Source: JAIOQJ01 sp963718635 (GTDB taxonomy: Bacteria; Planctomycetota; Planctomycetia; Gemmatales; Gemmataceae). Taken from it: a stretch of 64,000 nucleotides of DNA. The DNA lies in NCBI GenBank assembly GCA_963718635.1, contig OY970367.1:372001-436000 (forward strand), in the 5' to 3' direction. The notes below the pieces were generated by a model. The model ran no database searches and was not told the origin of the DNA. It was given only the letters and a program-made list of their open reading frames with translations. This document shows, piece by piece, positions 20,848 to 28,991 of this stretch; the stretch's first letter is position 1; each line of letters begins with the position of its first letter. Made by a program: the position numbers and the translations under genes.

Positions 20848-21071
20848 GCCGCCACCCCGCTTGCCGGGGTGGAGCATACGTTCATAACCAGAACGGGGGT
20901 AGCGGCACTCTCGCCGCCACCCCGCTTGCCGGGGTGGAGCGCCGGTTCGTAAAACGGCGATCTGGCTACGAACCGGCGCTCCACCCCGGCAAGCGGGGTG
21001 GCGGCGTTTTGCTGATGGCTGTGCTTATCTGGTGGCGAACTGCGCTCCACCCCGGCAAGCGGGGTGGCGGC
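20848..21071. repeat. Four-copy 28-bp palindromic repeat cluster, two copies in each orientation
   Basis: A 28-bp unit with the core CCACCCCG-CTTGC-CGGGGTGG occurs at 20848-20875 and 20913-20940 in plus orientation, and at 20978-21005 and 21044-21071 in minus orientation. Copies 2 and 3, with flanking GCCGGTTCGTA and TACGAACCGGC, form a longer perfect inverted repeat with arms of about 40 bp and a 15-base centre. The cluster fills the 470-bp gap between the hypothetical gene and the MFS gene, which holds no other gene. It could act as a strong bidirectional terminator or be a mobile palindromic element. Confidence 0.85.
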
Positions 21072-21201
21072 GAACACAAAGTGGGAAAGTTGAATACATG
21101 TCCTTACTTCGTGCACGTCTCTTCCATTGAAAGTAAGCGTTTTGCGAATCGTTTACTTCGCGACGGCTCTTTAGGAAGTTCTTGACCTCGAAGGATCGAA
21201 A

Positions 21202-22441
21202 ATGAATGAAGCGGTCTTAGCGCCCCAAACACCAATCGAACGGCTACGCTTGAGTCGCGCAGATTGGTCGTTGATCGTTCTTCTTGCAGCGGTGAATTTC
21301 ACGCATCTGGTTGACTTCGTCATTATCATGCCGCTTGGCGCTCGCTTGATGAGCGAGTTAAACATCAACCCGGCTCAATTTTCGCGACTCATCTCAGCAT
21401 ACGGCATTGCCGCCGGAATAATGAGTCTGGCCGCGAGTTCGTTCGTCGATCGTTTCGATCGAAAGTACGTGCTGCTGCTCGGCTATGCGGGCTTCACCGT
21501 GAGTACGTTGTTTTGCGCTGGCGCCGAATTACGAATGGTTGATGGCCGCGCGCATTATGGCCGGGGCCTTTGGTGGTCTAACGTCCGGCGCCATTACCGC
21601 CGTTATCGGCGATGTCTTTGCTCCCTCGATTCGCGGCACGGCCACCGGCGCGGTTATGTCGGCCTTTGCAGTCGCCTCTATCACCGGACTGCCGGCCGGC
21701 CTAACGTTGGCGAACTTCTACGGCCGTCAGGCGCCCTTCTTTGCACTCGCAGCGCTGAGTGCGGCAATTTGGATTCTAGTCGCTGTCCGCCTGCCGCATG
21801 TTCGGCATCATCTCGATGGCGAGCATGCTGCAGAAGCCAAACATTCGTTCCGAGTGGTTCTCGAGAATCCTCGGCAACTCGTCGCGATGGCTTTCTCCGT
21901 GGCGATGGTATGCGGCACGTTTGTGATTATTCCGTTCATCGGGCCTTTCATGACTCTGAACGTCGGCAGGCGCGACGAAGACTTGCCTTGGATCTACATG
22001 ACGGCCGGCGTTTGCACGCTCGTCAGCCTGAACGTGATCGGCCGCCTTACCGATCGCATCGGAGCGCGGGTGATGTTTCAGGTTCTTGCCTCATGTGCGC
22101 TGCTGATGACGTTGGTGATAACGAACTTGCCGCCGGTTTCGCTTGCCGTCTCTTGCGTGTTGACGGCCTTGTTCATGGTCTCGGCATCGGGCCGAATGGT
22201 GCCGGCCCAGGCTACGCTTATCGGTTGTGCGCGACCCCAGGAAAGAGGCGCGTTTCTTTCCTTGAACAACGCCTTCCAGCAATTCGCGGTGGGAGCGGCG
22301 CCTATGGTCGGCGGCTACTTACTCACCAAGGCAGACGATGGAAGTTTGATCGGCTATTCGCACGTGGGCTTGGTCGGCATCATGTTCACGCTTACTTCGT
22401 TGATACTCTTTCGCTTTCTTCGGCCTGCAGCTGAGACTTGA
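21202..22441 (+). CDS. MFS transporter (DHA1-like), frameshifted
   Basis: A major facilitator superfamily protein of about 413 residues with roughly 12 hydrophobic segments, probably an exporter of small molecules. TM1 region: WSLIVLLAAVNFTHLVDFVI. The cytoplasmic loop 2-3 signature appears as SSFVDRFDRKYVLLLGY. A further conserved block is RIMAGAFGGLTSGAITAVIGD. The second half repeats the pattern with NVIGRLTDRIGARVMFQV. An extra base near 21535 breaks the frame between TM3 and TM4. GAAGGA sits six bases before the ATG. It ends 47 bp from the convergent glycosyltransferase. The substrate is not predictable. Confidence 0.82.
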
Positions 22442-22488
22442 TCGATGAGTGCTGTCTAGATTCCTTCCAAGCCGGAATTGATTTTGTT

Positions 22489-24874
22489 TTAAGCTGCCAA
22501 CCGTTCACCCGTATGCGATTCCAGCGCCGCAATAAGTCGTTGTCCTGCTTCTTTCCAAGTAAAGCGGCGGGTGCGGGCGGCAGCCGCCTGGCCGCGCATG
22601 CGAGCCTCGGCTTCGTTGTCGTAAACGTGCCGAAGCACGCGGACCAATTCATCCTCATCGAGTTCGGCCCATTGGCCGTTGTAGATCGTCTTATCGGCTG
22701 CTGTCAGACGATGCGCGAACGGAAAGCCGACGGTCTCATCGAAGTACTCGGTAACCGCACTGTATGCGGTCGAAACGACCGGCCGGCCGCAGGCCATCGC
22801 TTCGAGAAGATGAAGGCCGAAGCCTTCGGCCGATGAGCTGTTTACGAACGCGGTCAGTGAACGATACCACTCGGCCAATTCTCCTGGCGGCATGAAGTTT
22901 CGCTCGATTTCCACGCGCGGATCGAGACACTCGGCCAATTCGCAGCGGGGCGTGATTTTGACGCGCAAACGGACATCGGGCTCGTTCGGAAAAGCGCGGG
23001 AAAACGCTCGTATCAGTTGGGCTGTGTTCTTGCGGATGCCCCCGCCCCAAAGCGCTGCTGCGGTGCCGAACGTGCATACTTCAGGCCAGGCTGCCGTCGA
23101 ATGAAAAGTCAATGAATCGTGGCCAAGCGGAACGATCTCCATCGGCGTTTTCACGCCACTGGCGCGGAAACTGTCGATGCCCCATTGGCTTGGAACGAGT
23201 ACGAGAGCGGCCTGATTGAGCATTTTAACCCAGGCCGGTTCCAACCGATCCGATTCCCACATCGTGAAAATCACGCTTTTGGGCGGATGGGGATGATTGA
23301 CCAACTGATGCGGCGGCGCGAGAACGATCTCCAGATCACCGGCTCGCCGAGGCCTTCTTGCTTGCAACAAATAGGGTGGCAGAAGATCGGGCGAATGGTG
23401 CGAGGCCGCGTTCAAGCGTACGCAGGCGCCGAGGGAGTGAAAGCCGCACGCGATTTCGTGGACGACGTAACTCCAGCCGGAAATGCCATCGATGTTCCCC
23501 GTCAGCAGGATTGATCGAGTCGGCTGACTTGCCGGCTTATATTCGCTCTTGCCCGGCGGCAAAGTCGTTAGACAAGAAATGGGATAGGCCAGCAAGTCAG
23601 GCAGATAAGTGGTTCGTGTCGTGATGGGCATCTGCCGTGCGATTTCAGCGCCCAGCGCGATGCTCGACTGACGGAAAGAGGGCAAGCGCCGAAAGGCTTT
23701 CAGATCGGCCAAGCGATAAAGATTGAGTTGCTGACCAGCCGCCCCCGCGCGGAAGGTGCTTCCACTCAGAAGAGGCCGTTCGTCGTCGCACTCGGCCGGC
23801 TTCGCCGAATTCAGGATGAGTCCGCAAGCGGGCTCAGCCAGGCGCTTTTGCATTAAAGCGAGTAAAGCGCCCTCGCACAATTCGAAGCCGGCCTGCAGAA
23901 ACACAACATGTTCCGACTCGATTCGATCGAGCACATCCGCCAGCGCTTCATCAATATCGCCTCCGTTTGCGGCAACAGTTACGCGAATGCCTTCATGCCG
24001 TAAGGCGAGATTGTCGGCGATCCGGATTTGGTCGCTTGGTGCATCGGCCGCAAAGACAATGTGCAGTTCCCACTCCGTGTAAATCTGCTTGACCACCGTG
24101 TCAACCGCGCGAACTAGTCCGAGCGCGGCGGCATCATGCACCGGCAGCACTACTGCCACTGGCGGACGAACCGCCAGGCTGTCGCACTCCTCTTGAAGAT
24201 GCTGCCGTTCGGAACCGGAAAGAGGAACGCGCCAACGCCCTTGCCCCGCCACCGATTGAAGATAGGCGTCGGTTACCGGGTTGTAGCGCCGTGTATCAGG
24301 CAAGGCTTTGAAGAGTTTCCGGTAGATCTCTCGGAGTCGGCCGGTGAAGAGCAACTTGAGGCCGCGACCGATCACCGGCAGCGTGCAATTGTATTCGCGC
24401 AGCAACCGAAGCTTGCGATGGATGGCCGTGAAGATCGATCGGGCGCTCGAGAGCCTCTGCGCGGAGAAGCCTTCAAGGCCGATGAGGCCTTCGCTGCTCA
24501 GCGGTTGAAAGCGGAACCCTTCCGCCGGTGCGGGGAAGTAAAGAAAAATTTGTTGTTCATTCAGTTCGCCGCTCCAAAGGACGCGTTCGAGTGGCGGGCC
24601 GGCGGCGAAGCCGGCGCCAAAAATCGGCGCGAAAATCCGCTTGCACGCGTTCGAGATTCCGGTCGTCCAATCGGCGAATCTTCGTCCGAAAGCGCCACCA
24701 GCCTTCTTGGAATGGCCCGACCACTTGAAAAGTCGGATGGATCCCGGTGGATCGCCAAGCGTTCGGGCCGGCATCAATAATGCGTTCGATATGCTGTTCG
24801 GCCTGAAGTTCATCGAGCGCGATGGAGGATCGCAGCGCTCGAGGCACGGCAGCATTGGTCAAAAGTGCGGTCAA
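22489..24874 (-). CDS. Two-domain glycosyltransferase (GT2-like plus GT4-like), frameshifted
   Basis: A large cytosolic enzyme of about 795 residues. The N-terminal 190 residues are unrecognised. The middle domain resembles GT-A/GT2 enzymes (VAVVLPVHDAAALGLVRAVD, KQIYTEWELHIVFA) but the DxD region is not obvious. The C-terminal domain is GT-B/GT4: SVIFTMWESDRLEPAWVK, VPSQWGIDSFRASGV, and the donor-binding block EGFGLHLLEAMACGRPVVST. One extra T in the run at 24619-24623 separates the first 85 residues from the rest. The TTG start at 24874 follows AGGGAGG. It probably makes an envelope polysaccharide, by inference. No partner genes are adjacent. Confidence 0.78.
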
Positions 24875-25065
24875 CGGAGTCGCCTCCCTGCATAACTCAA
24901 TCGCGCATCGTACGCGATAACCAGTCCCGACTTTCCGAATCCGATTTAGACTTTGGTGAAGATGAGTCTAACGATCCGAAAGTAGCATTGTCAACAGATA
25001 ATGCCAAAGCGGGTGCGCCAATCGATTCTGGCAAACAATTGAAATAAATCGTGAAGCGCGTTTTA

Positions 25066-25184
25066 CCCTCCCCCTGGCCTTGCAGGGGGAGGGCAGGGTG
25101 GGGGTCGAGCGCTCGCCCATCAACAACCGTCGCGATATTCCAAGCCGTTCCCCCCACCCTCCCCCCGCAAAGCCGGGGGAAGGG
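25066..25184. repeat. Paired GC-rich hairpin element, copy 2
   Basis: Same structure as 6188-6302. CCCTCCCCCT/AGGGGGAGGG forms the first stem at 25066-25093, and CCCTCCCCCC/GGGGGAAGGG with one mismatch the second at 25157-25184. The two hairpins are again inverted copies of each other with a 63-base spacer containing the conserved CAACAACCGTCGCGA/CGTCGCGA segment. It lies in the 396-bp gap between the glycosyltransferase start and the ABC permease end, which contains no gene. Confidence 0.75.
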
Positions 25185-25270
25185 TGGGAAGGGCGAGTTT
25201 CCGTTTTGCCAGAATCCGTTGGCACCACCCAAAACCAGCACAACGACGAGCAACGGATGCTTTGCACTCG

Positions 25271-26637
25271 CTACTTACCACCCGCAGTTCTCAGATTTCC
25301 AACGATACTCCGTAACCAGCGGAAGAAATTTACGCGTTCGGCTTCGCGAAACAACACGCTCTCACGGCGAAACTGCGCGGAAGCCCACCAGAGGCTGACA
25401 ACGACGCAAGCGAGCAGCGAAAAGATTACGCCGATTCGTTGCGGAATCGGCACCGGCTCACCCGAGACGGCCATTAGCCGTTGCAGCATCATCGTCAGCC
25501 CGGTGATGGGAACCAGGCTGATGGGCAAGGTCAGCTTCATCCCCGGCGTCATGCTCCAGAGGCAGAGCGGCATCACCAAGAGAAAGAGCGGCATGAGATA
25601 GTATTGGCCCTCTTTGCTGCTGCGAGCAAACACGCCCAGGCCGATAGCCATGCTGCTGAACAGCGCCGCCAGCGGCGCGGCACAGGCGCTGCCCAGCCGA
25701 GCCCGCCGAGAGAAACAATCGCCTGCGGCATGAACAAGCTGAGAACCAGCGCAGCGCCGCCCATCCAGAACAAATTGCAGAGAGCCGACACGTAGCTGAA
25801 GAGCCAGACCGCCAGAAACTTGCCGGCGACAATCTCGGTGCGTTCGGCCGGGCTGATGAGCAGCGTCTCCATCGTGCCGCGTTCTTTCTCGCCGGCGGTC
25901 AGGTCAATGGCCGGATGCAGAGCGCCGGCCATTGTCCACATCACCAGCAAAAAAGGAAAGAATTTCACGAGCATGTCGCGCAGTTCATCGGCCGTCTTAA
26001 CAACGACGGGCTTGGCCTCCTGCGGATCATCCACTTCGATCGGGTCGTCGAAATTGGCAGGCAGGCCATGCCGGGCAAAGCGCACTTCCTTCAGTCGCTG
26101 CTGCCATCGGCCGATGATGCCTCCAACTCGACGCACGGCCAACTTTGAGGTTTCATCGCCTTCGCGCCCGAGAATGCGCACGGCTGGCCGCTCGTCGCGG
26201 TGGATTTTTTGCAGAAAGTCGTCGGGGATGCAGAGAAGAACATCGACTTGGCGTTGCTCCAACACGCTCGGATCGTCGGAATCGAGCGGCTTAACGACGA
26301 CCGTGCTCAGCGCGGCATCGGAGTAGACGTAGTAGGGCAGAAAACGATTGTCGGCGATTAAGGCCGGATCATCGAGGCGCCGGTCGCATTCCGCTTGCAC
26401 GAGCCCGCCGCCGAGCAAGGCGGCCGCATGCTCTTTCAACGGCGGCAAGCTTTCGACGCCGCTGACACCGACCACGATTTTCTGCTCGAGCGTCGTCATG
26501 GCAAAGACAACGCCAACCAAACCGAAGACCGGATAAAGCAACGCTGGCAAAATAAGCACTATGAAAAGCGTCCGCCGATCGCGCATCAAATCGCGCAACT
26601 CCCGGCGGGTGATCAGAGTGACAATGGAACGTCGCAT
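25271..26637 (-). CDS. ABC-2 type transporter permease (NatB-like), frameshifted
   Basis: An export-type ABC permease of about 455 residues. The N-terminal TM (LFIVLILPALLYPVFGLVGV) is followed by a large extracytoplasmic domain and a cluster of C-terminal membrane segments with GEKERGTMETLLISPAERTEIVAGK, which is diagnostic of ABC-2/NatB-like permeases. An indel near 25683 shifts the frame into FSSMAIGLGVFARSSKEGQY and the last TM segments. The end at 25271 gives the tail RSIVGNLRTAGGK. The expected ATPase (NatA-like) gene is not next to it, and upstream is a 440-bp repeat-rich gap. Its substrate (sodium, drug or other) cannot be deduced. Confidence 0.8.
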
Positions 26638-26737
26638 GCTTCTGTCTTATGGGTGCGGAAGGGGGTGAGGAGCGGGAGGGGACGAAATTTCCGGGACACT
26701 GGCGCGGAGAAGAGATCGTCGAAAACACAATGTTTTC

Positions 26738-26961
26738 GAGCCTGTAAGGGCTCATTCTGTCAGCCCAGGCCTTCGTCCCGGCTTGCCGGGACGAAGGCCT
26801 GGGTTACCAAGATTGCTACGATTTCGACCCTGTAAGGGTCGTTCATTGGGATTAATTATTCGCGCTAAGTTTTTCAATTCGAAGATCGCACGCTGCCAAC
26901 CCATGCCTTCGTCCCTTTCAGGGACTTCGACCTGGGCTGACAGAACGAGCCTTTCAGGCTC
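26738..26961. repeat. CCCAGGC/CGAGCC composite hairpin repeats, two copies
   Basis: Copy 1 (26738-26803, minus orientation) has a GAGCC/GGCTC hairpin, CTGTCAG, and a perfect 18-bp stem beginning CCCAGGCCTTCGTCCCGG at 26764-26803. Copy 2 (26900-26961, plus orientation) has CCCATGCCTTCGTCCC with its partner, then CTGACAG and CGAGCC-TTTCA-GGCTCG. A third copy is at 52194-52258. A small GACCC-TGTAA-GGGTC hairpin is at 26826-26840. Together they fill the 441-bp gap 26638-27078, where I see no gene. Confidence 0.7.
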
Positions 26962-27078
26962 GAAAACAAGGCAGCTTCACTTCTGGGCGAGCGCATCCAC
27001 TGAGCGAAGGCGGTCATCACTCGTTTGCTTACGCAATTCGGCTCGCTAAGAGTGAGCAAGCGGATTCTTTTTCATCCA

Positions 27079-28347
27079 TCACCCCTTCACCACGCGCCGT
27101 GCTTTCATTTCGAAGCGGGGCAGGCTGCCGGGGCGGACGGCTGTCACCTCGACGCGGAAAAGCAGTTCATCGCGGATCGCCTTGGCGATCAACTCGGCAG
27201 TTCCTTCAGCGTTTGCATCCGTAGAGGTTTCGACTTCTACGCGAAGATCTGCCAACGACCCGGATTGATCGACGACAATGCGATATTCAACGACCTCAGC
27301 GAAACGCCGGATCACCGACTCGAGCGAACCGGGATAAAAATTGTTCCCGCGTAAATGGATCATATCGTCGGTACGGCCGAGAACGCCCCCTTCTAATACG
27401 ATAGCGCCGCCTTCATCGCGTTGCGGGCGCAGCCGGACGAGATCGCCCGTGCGATAGCGAATCAATGGCGAGCCGGTACGTCCCAAGTTCGTTAGAACCA
27501 GTTCGCCGATTTCGCCATCGTCAACGGGCTGTTCACTAACGGGATCAATCGATTCCGCCAGATAATGATCGCTCAGAAAAGCCAAGGCGCCAGGTTTGCC
27601 AACGGTTTCAAAGGCGACGGGGCCGACCTCGGTCATACCGTAGTGATCGAACACGCGAGCGCCCCAGGCCTTTTCGATCTGCTCTCGTATCGTTGCAATG
27701 CTGCCGCCCGGCTCGCCGGCCACGATTAGAGCTCGCACTCGTGAACGGCTTAAGTCGATTCCTTCCTTGACGGCCACTTCGGCTAAGTGCAAGGCATAGG
27801 TCGGCGTGCAGCAGAGGATAGTCGCTTCGTGATCGATTAGCATTCGCAGCCGGGCGGTGCTCGTCATGCCTCCGCCGGGAATGCAAAGAAAGCCAGAAGT
27901 GGCGGCAGCCTCGAAGGCGGTCCAAAAGCCTAAGAAAGGCCCGAACGAAAAGGGGAAAAAGAAGCGGTCGCCGGGGCTAACACCCATTAGTGCGAAGCCT
28001 TGCTGCCAGCACTGCAGCAAATTACTCCAGCTAGCGGGCGTATCGAGCCAACAGAGCGCCTTGCCGGATGTGGTGCCCGATGTTTGATGCAGCCGCGAAT
28101 AGCTACTCACGGAATAGGTCAGAATTTCTCCGTACGGCGGATGCTCGGTATGGTCGGCGATCAGTTCGCTCTTGGCAACGAAAGGGAGCCGGGCCAAATC
28201 GGCGGGAACGTGAAACTCTTCTAGCTTGATGGCTGAATTGGCATACTTTCCTTGATAGAAACGATTGCGAAGCATCACCTCCGCCAGCAAATCCCGGAAG
28301 CGTTCCATGGGTTCCGGCAATGAATGCTCCTCGCAGATGGGGTGCAA
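27079..28347 (-). CDS. Phenylacetate-CoA ligase-like adenylate-forming enzyme
   Basis: An intact 422-residue member of the PaaK-like branch of adenylate-forming enzymes, which activate a carboxylate as an acyl-AMP and usually transfer it to CoA. The ATP-binding loop is LHQTSGTTSGKALCWLDT. The adenine/acyl-pocket motif is FDHYGMTEVGPVAFE. The hinge region is LIRYRTGDLVRL followed by GRTDDMIHLRGNNFYPGS, and the C-terminal lid has LPRFEMKARRVVKG with a Lys in the expected position. There are no phenylacetate-degradation genes nearby, so the true substrate is open. A 644-bp repeat-containing region lies upstream. Confidence 0.82.
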   Translation of the reverse strand: MHPICEEHSLPEPMERFRDLLAEVMLRNRFYQGKYANSAIKLEEFHVPADLARLPFVAKSELIADHTEHPPYGEILTYSVSSYSRLHQTSGTTSGKALCWLDTPASWSNLLQCWQQGFALMGVSPGDRFFFPFSFGPFLGFWTAFEAAATSGFLCIPGGGMTSTARLRMLIDHEATILCCTPTYALHLAEVAVKEGIDLSRSRVRALIVAGEPGGSIATIREQIEKAWGARVFDHYGMTEVGPVAFETVGKPGALAFLSDHYLAESIDPVSEQPVDDGEIGELVLTNLGRTGSPLIRYRTGDLVRLRPQRDEGGAIVLEGGVLGRTDDMIHLRGNNFYPGSLESVIRRFAEVVEYRIVVDQSGSLADLRVEVETSTDANAEGTAELIAKAIRDELLFRVEVTAVRPGSLPRFEMKARRVVKG

Positions 28348-28584
28348 CAGAGTGCGAAGTCAACCCCGTAGAAAGCTACGCTTGGACTCTACTTTACATT
28401 TTTTCCTGCATTCATCGAGCCTCTCCGAAAGCCGAATCGAATTTCGCATTTCCGTTTTAAGCGCCCCTAAGCTAGTCTATCCGCTGCGCTGAGCCAAGAA
28501 GTCGTCAGCTTATGCTGGGCTGCTCGCGGGAGACGGTGCGCCGATGCGGCTGGTCCGTAGCCGATTTTCTCATTCTGACTTACC
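28348..28584. other. Non-coding upstream region of the PaaK-like gene
   Basis: About 240 bp between the PaaK-like start and the first 53-bp repeat. It contains only short frames without motifs, and I see no gene, repeat or confident promoter in it. Confidence 0.4.
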
Positions 28585-28945
28585 GCCTCCGGGAAATATT
28601 TCCCGAAGGCGAAACGCGAGATAATCGTGGGAAAACGTGAGATGATTAAACGAAAACGAATTAGCCGCGACGTGAACACTTTGCGCAGCGATCTTGGCAG
28701 ACGAGCGCTCGGCTGCGAAGCCGTCACGTCGTTGGCTAACAAAGAGACCCTTCAGGAAATATTTCCTGAAGGGCCTTTCCAATTAAATCGTGGGAAAACG
28801 CGCGATGACTTTTCAAACTTCCGTTGCACAAGCGTCTCGCTTGGGTGTTGCTCAAACGAATGACACTCAATCGGCCGTCATTCTAATGGTCAACCTTCTG
28901 GAAATATTTCCAGAAGGTCAAACTCGAGAAAATCGTGGGAAAACG
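28585..28945. repeat. Three 53-bp direct repeats with a covarying palindrome
   Basis: Units lie at 28585-28637, 28748-28800 and 28893-28945. Each has a 26-bp palindrome centred on GGAAATATTTCC, exactly 12 variable bases, and then an invariant 15-mer AATCGTGGGAAAACG. The palindrome arms differ but stay complementary. The base pair next to the core is G-C, A-T or T-A, and the outermost pair is G-C, C-G or A-T. Units are separated by 110 and 92 bases of unrelated sequence. On the plus strand all three also read EIFPEG-xxxx-NRGKT, but in short frames with no start in common. The array sits in the 644-bp gap between the PaaK-like gene and priA. Confidence 0.88.
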
Positions 28946-28991
28946 CTCGGGGAAAATTCCGAATGCGGAATTCGAACTGCAGAAGCCGCGT

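Noticed and set aside
20848..21071. Possible CRISPR array
   Set aside because: Copies alternate orientation and each is a self-complementary hairpin; no cas genes.
24136..24780. 214-residue plus-strand frame
   Set aside because: Antisense to the glycosyltransferase; no domain recognised.
28585..28945. Possible CRISPR array
   Set aside because: Only three units, unequal gaps of 110 and 92 bases, a repeat that is itself variable in its palindrome, and no cas gene.
28623..28945. MraZ-box-like GTGGGA words
   Set aside because: MraZ boxes occur as closely spaced tandem GTGGG repeats before mraZ; here each unit has one, over 140 bases apart, and there is no division cluster.
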